42,177 nucleotides of DNA from Rhodothermales bacterium (GCA_014879465.1 JACSSA010000107.1:1-42177), one strand, 5' to 3'. Shown: positions 7,330 to 16,146, counted from the stretch's first letter. The notes: a model not told the origin generated them from the sequence alone. Numbers and translations are program-made.

Positions 7330-9264
7330 TTACCGGTAGCCCGCGGCTTGCAGGTCGAACAGTTCGGCGTAGCGGCCCTTTTGCGCCATCAGCGCTTCGT
7401 GCGAGCCGGATTCGATCACCCGGCCTTGGTCGAGCACGAGGATGCGGTCGGCCATGCGGACGGTCGAGAAGCGGTGCGAGATCAAGACGGCGGTGCGGCC
7501 TTCGATGAGCCGCTTGAACCGGACGAACACCTCGTACTCGGCGCGGGCGTCGAGGGCGGACGTCGGCTCGTCGAGGATCAGCACGTCGGCGTCGCGCATG
7601 TAGGCGCGGGCGATGGCGATCTTCTGCCACTGCCCGCCGGAGAGGTCGACGCCCTCGCGAAACCGCTTGCCCAGCACCTGATCGTAGCCCAGCGGCAGGC
7701 TCTCGATCACGGCGTCGGCGAGGCCCAGTTCGGCGGCCTGCTCGATGCGCGGCAGGTCGTCGCGCGCTTCGATTCGGCCCACGGCGATGTTGTCGCGGGC
7801 GGTGAAATGGTAGCGGACGAAGTCTTGGAAGATGACGCCGATGTGGCTGCGCAGGTCGTCGAGGTCGTACTCGCGCAGGTCGTGGCCGTCCAGCAAAATC
7901 CGGCCCTCGTCGGGGTCGTAGAGGCGTGCGAGCAGCTTGACGAGTGTCGTCTTGCCCGCGCCGTTTTCGCCCACGAGCGCGATCACCTCGCCCGCGTGCA
8001 ACTCGAACGACAGGCCGCGCACGGCCCATTTCTCGCCGGGGCCGGGGTATTTGAAACCGACGTTCTCGAACACGAAACCCGTTTGCATCGGCACGGGGAA
8101 CGGGCGCGGGTGCTCGGGGGACGTGATGCTCGGCTGGATCTCGAAGAAGTCGAACAGGTCGTCGAGGTAGAGCGCTTGGCTGGCGACGCTTGAGAAGCGA
8201 CTCAGCAGGCCTTCGAGCAGGCCGCGCAGCCGGCCGAACGACCCGGCAAGGAACGTGAGGTCGCCAATCGAAAACCGCCCACGGGCCGTCTCAACGGCGA
8301 TCCACCCGTAGGCGGCGAAGTAGCCGAGGCTGCCGAGCGCGCCGAGCAGCCCGCCCCATGCGGCGCGGCGGATGGCGAGGCCGCGGTTGGCGGCGTAGAA
8401 GGCGTCGGCAAGCACGCGGTACCGCTCGGTGAGGTAGGCATTGAGACCGAAGACCTTGACTTCCTTGGCCGTTTCGGCGGAGGCTCCGACCTGCCGGAGG
8501 TAGTCGAGTTGGCGGCGCTCGGGCGTCCACGCCCGCGTGAGCGAGTAGCCTTGGGCGTTGAAGTGCGCCTCGCCGAGGAAGGCGGGGATGAGCGCGACGG
8601 CGAGCAGCAGGATCAGCCACGGCGCGAGCACGACGAGGCCGGCGGCGAGGCTGGCCACCGTCAGCACGTCTTGCGCCTGCTCGAAGAGCGTGGAGACGAG
8701 CGTCATCCGTCCGGTCGTCTGGCGTCGAGCGCGCTCCAGATTGTCTTGGAGTTCCGGGTCTTCGAAGTGTTCGAGGTCGAGTGTGGCGGCGTGGGCCATC
8801 AACTTGACGCTCGTGGCGTTGGTGAAGAGGTCGCCGAGCAGCGCGTCGGTGAGCGAGACGGCGCGGGCGAGCGCTTCGGACAGAAAGGCGAGGCCGAACT
8901 CGGCAGCGACGAGCAGCAGCAGGTGCGACAACTCGCCCGTTCGGACGGCTTCCGCAAACCCCGGCGCGGCGAAGCCTTCGTTGACGATGCGCACGACTTC
9001 GTCGAGCGTGAGCTTCCCGACGTACAGCATCGCCACGGGCAGAAACGCCCGCACGAGCCGCAGCAGCAGGTTAGCGGTGGTGAGCGCGGGGCTGGTTTGC
9101 CACACGAGCCGCAGCAGCGGCGGCACGTTGCGGAGCGCGCCCACCCGCTGCCGCCACGACAGCGCGGCCTGCGTTTCGGCGGCTTCGCGCTCGGCGCGGC
9201 GGATGCCCGAGCCGCGCGGCGCGTCGGACGGGACAGGGGAAGGCGGGGGCGGCGGGGTGAGCAT
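7330..9264 (-). CDS. ABC transporter, fused membrane and ATPase domains (exporter type)
   Basis: Half-transporter of 644 residues that should work as a homodimer in the inner membrane. A Pro-rich N-terminus is followed by a six-helix membrane domain (about 55-365), with intracellular loop text FEDPELQDNLERARRQ characteristic of type I exporters. The ATPase domain carries Walker A GENGAGKTT (about 431-439), signature LSGGQ (about 541), Walker B VLILDEPTSALD (about 560) and an ISHRFST H-loop. Loop text resembles multidrug/lipid exporters, but substrate cannot be read from sequence. A flippase gene diverges from it 146 bp away, hinting at export of a surface glycan or lipid, though that is only context. 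No Shine-Dalgarno is seen; the ATG at the start of MLTPPPPPSP is the farthest upstream plausible start. Confidence 0.93.
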   Translation of the reverse strand: MLTPPPPPSPVPSDAPRGSGIRRAEREAAETQAALSWRQRVGALRNVPPLLRLVWQTSPALTTANLLLRLVRAFLPVAMLYVGKLTLDEVVRIVNEGFAAPGFAEAVRTGELSHLLLLVAAEFGLAFLSEALARAVSLTDALLGDLFTNATSVKLMAHAATLDLEHFEDPELQDNLERARRQTTGRMTLVSTLFEQAQDVLTVASLAAGLVVLAPWLILLLAVALIPAFLGEAHFNAQGYSLTRAWTPERRQLDYLRQVGASAETAKEVKVFGLNAYLTERYRVLADAFYAANRGLAIRRAAWGGLLGALGSLGYFAAYGWIAVETARGRFSIGDLTFLAGSFGRLRGLLEGLLSRFSSVASQALYLDDLFDFFEIQPSITSPEHPRPFPVPMQTGFVFENVGFKYPGPGEKWAVRGLSFELHAGEVIALVGENGAGKTTLVKLLARLYDPDEGRILLDGHDLREYDLDDLRSHIGVIFQDFVRYHFTARDNIAVGRIEARDDLPRIEQAAELGLADAVIESLPLGYDQVLGKRFREGVDLSGGQWQKIAIARAYMRDADVLILDEPTSALDARAEYEVFVRFKRLIEGRTAVLISHRFSTVRMADRILVLDQGRVIESGSHEALMAQKGRYAELFDLQAAGYR

Positions 9265-9376
9265 CGGCGCACGAACGGTCGAACCGGCGGTCGGTTTTGC
9301 CAGCCCAGCGCGGGGCGGGCGCGAACGCCGTTTTCTTCGTCATTCCCCACGCGGACGGAATCCGAACGGGCCGTCG

Positions 9377-9385
9377 TACCCTTTG
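9377..9385 (+). promoter_or_regulatory. TACCCTTTG box upstream of the flippase gene
   Basis: Resembles the Bacteroidota -7 element (TAnnTTTG, with one extra base here) and lies 34 bases before the flippase ATG. It is one of several similar boxes in the window. No convincing -33 partner was found. Confidence 0.35.
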
Positions 9386-9410
9386 CCGCGACGACCCTCG
9401 CGCCCCCGCT

Positions 9411-11036
9411 ATGTCCCGGCTGAAACAGTTGGCATCCGACACCGCCGTGTACGGCCTCTCGTCCATCGTCGGACGGATGCTGAACTTCCTGCTCGTGCCG
9501 CTCTACACGCAGGTGTTTGTGCCGGGCGAGTACGGCCTCGTTGGCCTCGTCTATGCGGCGTTCACGTTCCTGAACATCCTGTTCACCTACGGGCAGGAGT
9601 CGTCGTACCTCAAGTACGCGTCGGGGGAAGAAGGGCGTGCGCGGGTGTCGGCGGTGTTTTCCACCGCCACGCTCTCGCTGCTGGGCACGTCGGTGCTGCT
9701 GGGCGGCGTGTTTCTGCTGGTGCCGGATTTGCTGGCGTGGATCTCCGGGTTGGAGGGCGGCGGCGCGGGCGCGGTGCCGATGCGGCTGGTGCTCTACGCC
9801 GTCGGGATTCTTGTGCTCGATACGCTGACGGTGGTGCCGTACGCCGAACTTCGGCTGGCGGGGCGGGCGCGGTGGTTTGCCGCCGGGCAGATGGCGAGCA
9901 TCTTCGTCAACATCGGGCTGAACCTGTGGTGGGTCGTGGGGCTGCGGTGGGGCGTGGAGGCGGTGTTTGCCGCCAACCTCGCCGCGAGCGCGGTCAAACT
10001 CATCTGGGCGCTCCCGCTCTACGCCCGCCACTTCCGGCCCGTGTTCGACCGTGCGCTGTGGCGCGACCTGATGGCGTTCGGGTTGCCGTTCGTGCCCGGC
10101 GGCCTCGGCTACGCGCTCACCGAGCGGGCGAGCCTGTTCGGGCTGGAGCACCTGCTGCCGGCCGGCGAGAGCACCGCCGCCGTGGGCTTGTTCAACGCGA
10201 CGTGGAAACTGGGCGTGTTTATGATGCTGGTGACGCAGATGTTTCGGTATGCGTGGCAGCCGTTCTTCCTCCAACACGCCCGCGACCCCGACGCCAAGCC
10301 GCTCTTCGCCCGCATCTTCACGCTCTTCCACGCCGCGCTCGTCGTGGCGCTGCTGGCCATCGCGTTCTTCGCCGAGGAGATCGCCACCGTGCATGTGATG
10401 GGCCGCACGCTCATCGGCAAGGCGTACCTGCCCGGCCTCGTCGTCGTGCCGCTGGCGCTGCTCGCGTACCTCCTTCAAGGCTGGTACTACGTCTTCTCCG
10501 CCGGCCTCTACATCGAGAAGCAAACGAAGTACTTCGCACACGCCACGTTCGCCGGGGCCGCCGCTGCCGTGGCCGCCACGTTCGTGCTCGTGCCGCGCTA
10601 CGGCATCGTGGGCGCGGGCTGGGTGAACGTGCTCGGCTACGCGGTGATGACGGCGGTGCTCTACGGCTACGCGCAGCGGGCATATCCGGTGCGGTGGGAC
10701 TGGCCCAAGGTGATGGGCACGAGCGGGCTGGCGGCTCTGCTCTTTGGCGCGTGGACGGTCTTCCCGGCGCTCCGCGCGACGTGGGCCGAGGCGCTGCTGC
10801 TCGTCGCGTTCGCGGGCGGATTGGCGCTGCTCGGCGTGGTGCCGCGCGGCCTGCTCGGACGCCTGCGCCGCCGCCCGGCCCGCACCGTGGCGGGTTCTGC
10901 CGACGGCGCAGCCGCGACGAAGGCCGAGGGGGCGGAGCTGGCGGAGATGGCCGCCGACCCGGCCACGATGGCCGACGACACGCCGCCCGGCGACGACACC
11001 GCGCCCACGCCTCCCGCCGTGCCCGACGCACGGTGA
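9411..11036 (+). CDS. Oligosaccharide flippase / MATE-like polysaccharide export protein
   Basis: A 541-residue multi-pass membrane protein. The N-terminal SDTAVYGLSSIVGRMLNFLL and VPLYTQVFVPGEYGLVGLVY are the classic opening of Wzx/RfbX-type flippases of the MOP superfamily, which move lipid-linked sugars across the inner membrane. About a dozen hydrophobic segments are spread to residue 480. A low-complexity Ala/Asp/Pro-rich cytoplasmic tail (about 485-541) is longer than usual and probably disordered. The ATG at MSRLKQL is chosen because the 38 upstream in-frame residues are Arg-rich and not membrane-like. It diverges from an ABC exporter; glycosyltransferases are not present nearby, so the transported glycan is unknown. 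Confidence 0.88.
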   Translation: MSRLKQLASDTAVYGLSSIVGRMLNFLLVPLYTQVFVPGEYGLVGLVYAAFTFLNILFTYGQESSYLKYASGEEGRARVSAVFSTATLSLLGTSVLLGGVFLLVPDLLAWISGLEGGGAGAVPMRLVLYAVGILVLDTLTVVPYAELRLAGRARWFAAGQMASIFVNIGLNLWWVVGLRWGVEAVFAANLAASAVKLIWALPLYARHFRPVFDRALWRDLMAFGLPFVPGGLGYALTERASLFGLEHLLPAGESTAAVGLFNATWKLGVFMMLVTQMFRYAWQPFFLQHARDPDAKPLFARIFTLFHAALVVALLAIAFFAEEIATVHVMGRTLIGKAYLPGLVVVPLALLAYLLQGWYYVFSAGLYIEKQTKYFAHATFAGAAAAVAATFVLVPRYGIVGAGWVNVLGYAVMTAVLYGYAQRAYPVRWDWPKVMGTSGLAALLFGAWTVFPALRATWAEALLLVAFAGGLALLGVVPRGLLGRLRRRPARTVAGSADGAAATKAEGAELAEMAADPATMADDTPPGDDTAPTPPAVPDAR

Positions 11037-11172
11037 CGAGAGAAACGGCGGACACGCGATGTCCGTCGAAGATCGAGCGGGATACGACTGGGCGCATTCG
11101 CCAGGCCGAGGCGGTGGTGAACACGGCGCGGGAGATGACGGGAGGAGCGTCGCACAGAGTCGGGCGATGCGC

Positions 11173-11181
11173 TATTTTCTT
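11173..11181 (+). promoter_or_regulatory. TATTTTCTT box upstream of the S9 peptidase gene
   Basis: AT-rich box 32 bases before the ATG in the 168-bp gap after the flippase gene, matching the spacing of similar boxes elsewhere in the window. It suggests the peptidase has its own promoter. Confidence 0.35.
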
Positions 11182-11204
11182 CGCACCCAGCCCCGCCCGC
11201 TCCG

Positions 11205-13643
11205 ATGCGCCGTCCGCTCCTCGCCCTTGCTCTCGTCGTGGCCCTTGCCGCGCCGTCGTACGCCCAAGCCCCGGCCGGCGGCTACCGCACGCCCGCGCCC
11301 GAACTCGTCCGTCTCGTCGATGCGCCCGCCACGCCCGGCGTGGTCGTCTCGCCCGACGGCCAGACGCTTTTGTTCGTCGAACAGGCCGACCTGCCGACCA
11401 TCGAGGAGATCTCGCGCCCGGAACTGCGCCTCGCCGGGCTGCGGCTCGACCCGCGCACCAACGGCCCCAGCCGCACCCGCGCCGCCACCGCGCTGCGCCT
11501 CGGACGACTCGACGGCGACGGCTCGTCCCGCGCCGTGACGGGCCTCCCCGTCAACCCTCGCGTCCGCAACGTCCAGTTTTCCCCGGACGGGCGGCACGTC
11601 GCCTTCACCCACGACGCTGCCAACCGCATCGAGTTGTGGACGATGCCGGTCGCCTCCGCGCAGGCGCGTCGCGTGGGCACGTTCGCGATCAACGAGACGC
11701 TCGCAGGTGCGTTCGACTGGCTGCCGTCATCGGACGGGTTCGTCGCTACGCTCGTCACGTCGCGCCGCCCCGCGCTGCCGCCGGAGACGACCACGCCGTC
11801 CGGCCCGGTCACGCAAGAAACCGCCGGTCGCGCCGCGCCGAGCCGCACCTACCAAGACCTGCTCGCTTCGCCGTCGGACGAGCAGACGTTCGAGCACTAC
11901 GCCACCGCGCAGGCCGCCCGCGTGACCCTCGCCGGAGCCGTAACGAACCTCGGCGCACCGGGCCTCGTCAGCCGCACCACACCGTCGCCAGACGGTCGGT
12001 TTGTGCTGGTTGAGACGATGAAGCGCCCGTTCTCGTACCTCGTCCCCGCCGGACGCTTTCCGCGCACGCTCGACGTGCTCGACGCCCGTACGGGCCGCCT
12101 CGTCAAGCGCGTGGCCGACCTGCCGCTGATGGAGAACGTGCCCGTGTCGTTCGGCTCCACCACCGAGGGCGTCCGCTCCGCCCAGTGGCGCGCCGACGCG
12201 CCCGCCACGCTGGTGTGGGTGGAAGCGCTCGACGGCGGCGACGGGCGGCGGCAGGCGACGGAGCGCGACCGCGTGTTCGCCCTCGCCGCGCCGTTCACGT
12301 CCGCACCCACGGTGCTCGCCACGCTGCCCTTCCGCTACGGCGGCATCCAATGGGGCGACGGCAGCTTCGCGCTCGTCTCCGAGTTCTGGCAGGCCACCCG
12401 CCAGACGCGCACCTACCGCTTCGCCCCCGACCAGCCCGGCGCGCTCGTCAAGGTGCTCGACCGCTCGTCGGAAGACCGCTACACCGACCCCGGCCGCCCG
12501 GCCACCGTCGCCACGGCGCAGGGCACGCGCGTGCTGCTGCGCGACGCGCAAGGAGCGCTCTTCACGATCGGCGGCGGCGCGTCGCCGGAGGGCGACCGCC
12601 CGTTCGTGCGGCGTTGGGACGTGAACAGCGGCGAGACGGTGGAGCTGTTCCGCTCGTCCGGCGAGGCCTACGAAGCGCCCGTGGCCGTGCTCGACGCGCA
12701 GGGCAAAATCCTCACCCAGCGCGAAACGCCCACCGAGCCGCCCAACTTCTGGCTCCGCGAGACGGTGCGCCGCGTCGCGCCCCGGCAGGTGACGCGCTTC
12801 GCCCACCCGTACCCGGAGTTTGCGAACATCCAGAAAGAACTCATCACCTACCGCCGCGCCGACGGCGTGCCGCTCTCGGCCACGCTCTACCTGCCCGCCG
12901 GGTACGACGCCCAGCGCGACGGCCCGCTGCCGACGTTCGTCTGGGCCTATCCCGCCGAGTTCAAAACCGCCGACGCCGCCGGGCAGGTGACGGGCAGCCC
13001 GTACCGCTTCAACCGCATCAGCTTCCAAGGGGCCGTGCCGTTCGTGCTGCGCGGCTACGCCGTGCTCGACAACGCCGCCGTGCCGATCGTGGGCGAGGGT
13101 GACGTTCAGCCCAACGACACGTTCGTTGAGCAACTCGTCGGGTCGATGCGCGCGGCCATCGACGAGGGCGTGCGGCGCGGCGTCGTGGATTCGACGCGGG
13201 TGGGCGTGGGCGGCCACAGCTACGGCGCGTTCATGACGGCCAACCTGTTGGCGCACTCCAACCTGTTCCGCGCGGGCATCGCCCGCAGCGGCGCGTACAA
13301 CCGCACGCTCACGCCGTTTGGCTTCCAAAACGAGGAGCGCACCTACTGGCAAGCGCCCGACGTCTACAACCGGATGTCGCCGTTTATGAACGCGGAGAAG
13401 ATCAACGAGCCGCTGCTGATGATCCACGGGATGGCGGACAACAACCCCGGCACGTTCCCGATTCAGTCCGAGCGCCTCTACAACGCGGTGAAGGGCCTCG
13501 GCGGCACGGCGCGCCTCGTGATGCTGCCCTCCGAGAGCCACGGCTACGCCGCCCGCGAGAGCCTGCTGCACATGCTGTGGGAGATGGATTCGTGGCTGGA
13601 ACGGTTCGTCAAAACGCCGACCGCATCCGGCGGCACGCGGTGA
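11205..13643 (+). CDS. Secreted S9-family serine peptidase, glutamyl-endopeptidase-like
   Basis: Prolyl-oligopeptidase-type enzyme of 812 residues. A Sec signal peptide (1-20, ending SYA before QAP) directs it to the periplasm or exterior. An N-terminal beta-propeller (about 45-520) has WD-like turns such as SPDGRHVAFTHD. The C-terminal alpha/beta hydrolase domain has nucleophile Ser672 in GGHSYGAFMTANLLAHS, Asp745 in HGMADNNPG and His779 in SESHGY, a complete triad. The stretch ARSGAYNRTLTPFGFQNEER is what I associate with the glutamyl endopeptidase (CGEP-like) branch rather than dipeptidyl peptidase IV, so cleavage after Glu/Asp is the best guess. It is monocistronic: 168 bp follow the flippase and a convergent gene lies downstream. 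Confidence 0.93.
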   Translation: MRRPLLALALVVALAAPSYAQAPAGGYRTPAPELVRLVDAPATPGVVVSPDGQTLLFVEQADLPTIEEISRPELRLAGLRLDPRTNGPSRTRAATALRLGRLDGDGSSRAVTGLPVNPRVRNVQFSPDGRHVAFTHDAANRIELWTMPVASAQARRVGTFAINETLAGAFDWLPSSDGFVATLVTSRRPALPPETTTPSGPVTQETAGRAAPSRTYQDLLASPSDEQTFEHYATAQAARVTLAGAVTNLGAPGLVSRTTPSPDGRFVLVETMKRPFSYLVPAGRFPRTLDVLDARTGRLVKRVADLPLMENVPVSFGSTTEGVRSAQWRADAPATLVWVEALDGGDGRRQATERDRVFALAAPFTSAPTVLATLPFRYGGIQWGDGSFALVSEFWQATRQTRTYRFAPDQPGALVKVLDRSSEDRYTDPGRPATVATAQGTRVLLRDAQGALFTIGGGASPEGDRPFVRRWDVNSGETVELFRSSGEAYEAPVAVLDAQGKILTQRETPTEPPNFWLRETVRRVAPRQVTRFAHPYPEFANIQKELITYRRADGVPLSATLYLPAGYDAQRDGPLPTFVWAYPAEFKTADAAGQVTGSPYRFNRISFQGAVPFVLRGYAVLDNAAVPIVGEGDVQPNDTFVEQLVGSMRAAIDEGVRRGVVDSTRVGVGGHSYGAFMTANLLAHSNLFRAGIARSGAYNRTLTPFGFQNEERTYWQAPDVYNRMSPFMNAEKINEPLLMIHGMADNNPGTFPIQSERLYNAVKGLGGTARLVMLPSESHGYAARESLLHMLWEMDSWLERFVKTPTASGGTR

Positions 13644-13701
13644 CGGAATGGCCGGACGGCCCGCATCGTCCCGTCAAGCCGTTTCGGCGCGGCCACGGCC
13701 C

Positions 13702-13730
13702 GTAGAGACGTCCCAATGGGACGTCTCTAC
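13702..13730. repeat. Perfect 13-bp inverted repeat, REP/MITE-like palindrome
   Basis: GTAGAGACGTCCC and its exact complement flank a 3-base AAT centre. It lies in the gap between convergent genes. The outer GTAGAGACGT...ACGTCTCTAC core is one I recall as a dispersed palindrome in several bacterial phyla, so a mobile repetitive element is likely. It can also act as a transcription-ending hairpin for either neighbour. No second copy is present in this window. Confidence 0.7.
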
Positions 13731-13746
13731 ATCCGTTTGTATCCAT

Positions 13747-13767
13747 CGCCCGTTACGGTAACGGGCG
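13747..13767. terminator. Hairpin overlapping the stop of the DUF2721 gene
   Basis: CGCCCGTTAC and GTAACGGGCG form a perfect dyad around a single central G. The minus-strand gene's TAA stop lies inside it. There is no T-run, so it may terminate weakly or stabilise the 3' end together with the neighbouring 13-bp palindrome. Confidence 0.4.
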
Positions 13768-14187
13768 CGGGGCGTCGGGAGAAACGCGGGGATAGCGGAG
13801 GTCGCCGTCTTCCAAATCCGACAGTTGCAGGTTCAGCGCGCCCACCGACAGCCGGATTTCCATCAGCGACAATCCCAGGCTTGCCATCAGCAGCACGAGG
13901 CTCGCCACGAACAGCACGCCCGCACCCGGCCCGCCGAGGTAGACCACGCCCATCGTGACGAGGCACAGCAGAAACGCTGCCGCCCCGAACGTCTGCATCG
14001 ACTGGATGAGGCGGAGCCGCCGCCGAAGCTGGGCGATCTGGGCGAGCACGACGGCGTCGTGGCTGCCCGTGTAGCGGTCGTGCAGGCTCCGAATCAGCGC
14101 GGCGATGGCGAGGAACCGGTTCGTGTAGGCCAGCAGCAGCAGCGAGATCGCGCCGAAGAGCAGCGCGGGCGTTTCGAGCGAGAGCAT
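13753..14187 (-). CDS. DUF2721-family small membrane protein
   Basis: A 144-residue inner membrane protein of unknown biochemical role. The opening LETPALLFGAISLLLLAYTNRFLAIA, the central basic segment with RLRLIQSMQTFGAAAFLLC, and the later SLVLLMASLGLSLMEIRLSVGALNLQL match the DUF2721 pattern: one N-terminal helix, a cytoplasmic loop, then two helices. Length is normal for the family. It is downstream of the TlpA-like gene on the same strand with an 81-bp gap, so co-transcription is possible. The ATG directly precedes the first membrane segment. Confidence 0.85.
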   Translation of the reverse strand: MLSLETPALLFGAISLLLLAYTNRFLAIAALIRSLHDRYTGSHDAVVLAQIAQLRRRLRLIQSMQTFGAAAFLLCLVTMGVVYLGGPGAGVLFVASLVLLMASLGLSLMEIRLSVGALNLQLSDLEDGDLRYPRVSPDAPRPLP

Positions 14188-14268
14188 CGGCAGGGCAGGG
14201 CGTCCTGCTGCGAACGCTTCCGCGCCGCGTTCGGTCGCCGCCGGGTGCGAAGCCGACGCGAAACCGCG

Positions 14269-15414
14269 TCAGCGGGCGAAGTAGCTGCGCAGGAAGGTCT
14301 CCAGCCGCCCGCCCGCGTCCTCCTCGTCGTCGTGAATGGCCCCGAACAGGATCGTGCCGTCGCGCCCGATGACGTAGTACATCGGGACGGCCCGGACGTT
14401 GTAGGCGTTGAGGACGGTCGTGTCGGCGTTGGCGATGCGGTAGGTTGCGCCGTGCTCGCGGGCGAACGCCGCCGGGTCGGTGGCATCGTCTTCGTAGCTG
14501 GCGAGACCGAGCACCACGAGATCGGGATGGGCGTCTTGCAGCGCTTGCATCTTCGGCAGGTCGGCCACACACGGGCCGCACCACGTTCCCCAGAAGTCGA
14601 GCAGCACGACTTTCCCGCGCAGGTCGGCAAGGCGCGCGGGCTGCCCATCGCCGTCCACGAGCGAAAAGTCGGGAGCGGCGGTGCCGAGGTTTAGCGGCGG
14701 CGGTCGGTCGGAGCCGTCGAGGTTGGCGTACGTCCAGCCTTCAGGCAAGGGCAGCGAAAAGGCGCTCGTGTCGGGAAGGGCGGTTCGCGCCACGTCGGTA
14801 AGTTGCAGCTTCCCGCCAGCCCCTTGGGAATTGAGGACGCCGAGTTCGGTCGGAAGCGCGAGTTCGGCGTCGTAGCAGATCGAAAACGAATTTTGCTGTC
14901 CCGGTACGTCCACGGTGAGGTTGACCCGGTGGCAGGGGCGGGTGCCCACCGCATCCAAGCCCGCATAGACCGCGCCGGGGTTCTGCTGATGCAGCTGGTA
15001 GAGCCAGAGGCCAGAGAACGGGTGCATGACAAAAAACACATACTCCGTGTTCAAGAGGCCTTGGGCCGTGCTGTCGATATAGATCCGGTTTGCTCGCGTG
15101 AAGCGCCATTGCAAGCCCCGGGGGTCGAGCGCAATCACATCCTCGGGGGCCTCGTCGGGGGTGATGCGCAGGTGAAAGAGGCCTTCCGGCGGCGGGGCCA
15201 TCGCCAACCCTTGCCCCGATATGGCCTTTTCGCTCTGCCCATTGCTGTCTTGGAAGTAAGCGGAGTAGCGAAACGCAAACGCCGTCGAGTCCAGGAGAGC
15301 TTGGTAGGCTCGAAGGACGAGCGTGTCGGGGTTGGTGGCGTCGGGGGCGGCTGTTTGGGCGCGCAGCGGAAGGGCGCACGCGAGGGCGAGCAGAACGAAG
15401 ACGAGCCGGCGCAT
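14269..15414 (-). CDS. Secreted TlpA-like thioredoxin with N-terminal DUF2092-like domain
   Basis: A 381-residue exported thiol-disulfide oxidoreductase. The signal peptide is residues 1-19 (ending LPLRA before QTA). Residues about 25-225 look like a LolA/DUF2092-type beta domain, with VLRAYQALLDSTAFAFRYSA near the start. The thioredoxin-like domain (about 243-381) has the active site WGTWCGPC with Cys279 and Cys282 and the cis-Pro loop NVRAVPMYYVIGRDG. Such fusions in Bacteroidota are thought to act in periplasmic redox or cytochrome maturation, but substrates are not evident. A TATCTTG box on the minus strand lies about 36 bases before the ATG. Confidence 0.92.
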   Translation of the reverse strand: MRRLVFVLLALACALPLRAQTAAPDATNPDTLVLRAYQALLDSTAFAFRYSAYFQDSNGQSEKAISGQGLAMAPPPEGLFHLRITPDEAPEDVIALDPRGLQWRFTRANRIYIDSTAQGLLNTEYVFFVMHPFSGLWLYQLHQQNPGAVYAGLDAVGTRPCHRVNLTVDVPGQQNSFSICYDAELALPTELGVLNSQGAGGKLQLTDVARTALPDTSAFSLPLPEGWTYANLDGSDRPPPLNLGTAAPDFSLVDGDGQPARLADLRGKVVLLDFWGTWCGPCVADLPKMQALQDAHPDLVVLGLASYEDDATDPAAFAREHGATYRIANADTTVLNAYNVRAVPMYYVIGRDGTILFGAIHDDEEDAGGRLETFLRSYFAR

Positions 15415-15442
15415 ACGAGTACAGGATGGGATCGGGCCAAGA

Positions 15443-15450
15443 GCAAGATA
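15443..15450 (-). promoter_or_regulatory. TATCTTGC box upstream of the TlpA-like gene
   Basis: Reads TATCTTGC on the minus strand, 29-36 bases before the ATG at 15414. It has the same sequence type and spacing as boxes in front of other genes here and is a candidate -7/-10 element. Confidence 0.35.
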
Positions 15451-15479
15451 CGCCCGTTAGATACTGTGGGTGCTTGACC

Positions 15480-15913
15480 AACGCCGGTATCTACCCCATT
15501 GCCGTCGTTCGTGCCCCTTGCGTCGGAGAGGAACAGCCGTACTGGTGCGCGGCATTGCTGGGGGCGCGGCCGGTGCTTCGGACGGCCTCGCCCGCCCACC
15601 TTGCGTGGTTATGGAGCGGCAAGGCGACCGCCTACGCCCAACTCGAATTCGGCCACCGAGAACACTTGGGCGAGCGCTATGGGTTGCACGCCGGAGCCTC
15701 GGTGGAGCCTTGGTGCTGCGCGGCACGCCGCACACCGCGGTCAAACCGATGCCCTTCGACCTCGTCTACCACGCTGGGCATTTCGAGGGTGTCCTCGAAG
15801 CCCTCTGTGACGCTCTCGCCTCTCGCCTCGGGTACACCGACCTGCCGGGACGCCGCTCCGAAGCCCGCGCGTGCGTCCCGGCATGCTCGTCGGTCGCGTT
15901 CGGCTGCGCGTAG
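15480..15913 (+). pseudogene. Probable frameshifted gene remnant (unrecognised)
   Basis: Coding-like sequence on the plus strand split between two frames. One frame up to about 15700 reads PIAVVRAPCVGEEQPYWCAA, then further with HREHLGERYGLHAGASVE. From about 15700 the other frame continues with LRGTPHTAVKPMPFDLVYHA and GVLEALCDALASRLGYTD to a stop at 15913. In both parts third codon positions are GC-rich as in real genes, while the other frames look Arg/Ser-rich. I infer one indel near 15690-15715 in a gene of about 145 codons, either a true pseudogene or an assembly error. No family is recognised and no convincing start codon is seen. The rest of the gap between the TlpA-like gene and tRNA-Phe (15415-16020) holds only promoter-like boxes. 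Confidence 0.35.
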
Positions 15914-16002
15914 ACGATGGGGACGATTGGCCGTTTCACACACCGAGAAGGATGGGCATCGTCTTCGCCGTCCGTTCGCACGCGCGGCGGTAGGAGGATG
16001 CG

Positions 16003-16010
16003 TATATTGG
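16003..16010 (+). promoter_or_regulatory. TATATTGG box upstream of tRNA-Phe
   Basis: Lies 18 bases before the first base of the mature tRNA and fits the TAnnTTTG-type -7 element of Bacteroidota at all but one base. Confidence 0.45.
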
Positions 16011-16020
16011 GCCTCTGCTT

Positions 16021-16093
16021 GGCTGGGTAGCTCAGTTGGTAGAGCATGCGACTGAAAATCGCAGTGTCGGGGGTTCAATTCCCTCCCCAGCCA
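16021..16093 (+). tRNA. tRNA-Phe (anticodon GAA)
   Basis: A 73-base cloverleaf. Acceptor stem GGCTGGG pairs with CCCAGCC, followed by discriminator A. The D arm is GCTC/GAGC. The anticodon stem TGCGA/TCGCA has loop CTGAAAA, with GAA at the anticodon position. The variable region is GTGTC. The T arm is GGGGG/CCCTC (one G-U pair) around TTCAATT. The 3' CCA is not encoded (the genome reads CCT after the discriminator), so it must be added enzymatically. Its antisense strand gives the familiar false protein text GRELNPRHCDFQSHALPTEL, which is not a gene. Confidence 0.98.
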
Positions 16094-16099
16094 CCTCCA

Positions 16100-16146
16100 C
16101 GATGCCTCCGCGCCCGACCTTCGGCGCGGAGGCATCGGGCGTTTTT
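16100..16146 (+). terminator. Strong rho-independent terminator after tRNA-Phe
   Basis: A perfect 15-bp stem (16100-16114 with 16123-16137) and an 8-base loop are followed after GGC by a GTTTTT run. It begins 7 bases after the tRNA end. Confidence 0.88.

Noticed and set aside
8558-12013. Plus-strand open frame of 1151 codons
   Set aside because: Runs antisense to the ABC gene and out of frame through the flippase and S9 genes; low-complexity Arg/Ala text.
15677-16135. Minus-strand open frame containing GRELNPRHCDFQSHALPTEL
   Set aside because: This is the antisense translation of tRNA-Phe, a well-known annotation artefact; the rest of the frame has no family resemblance.
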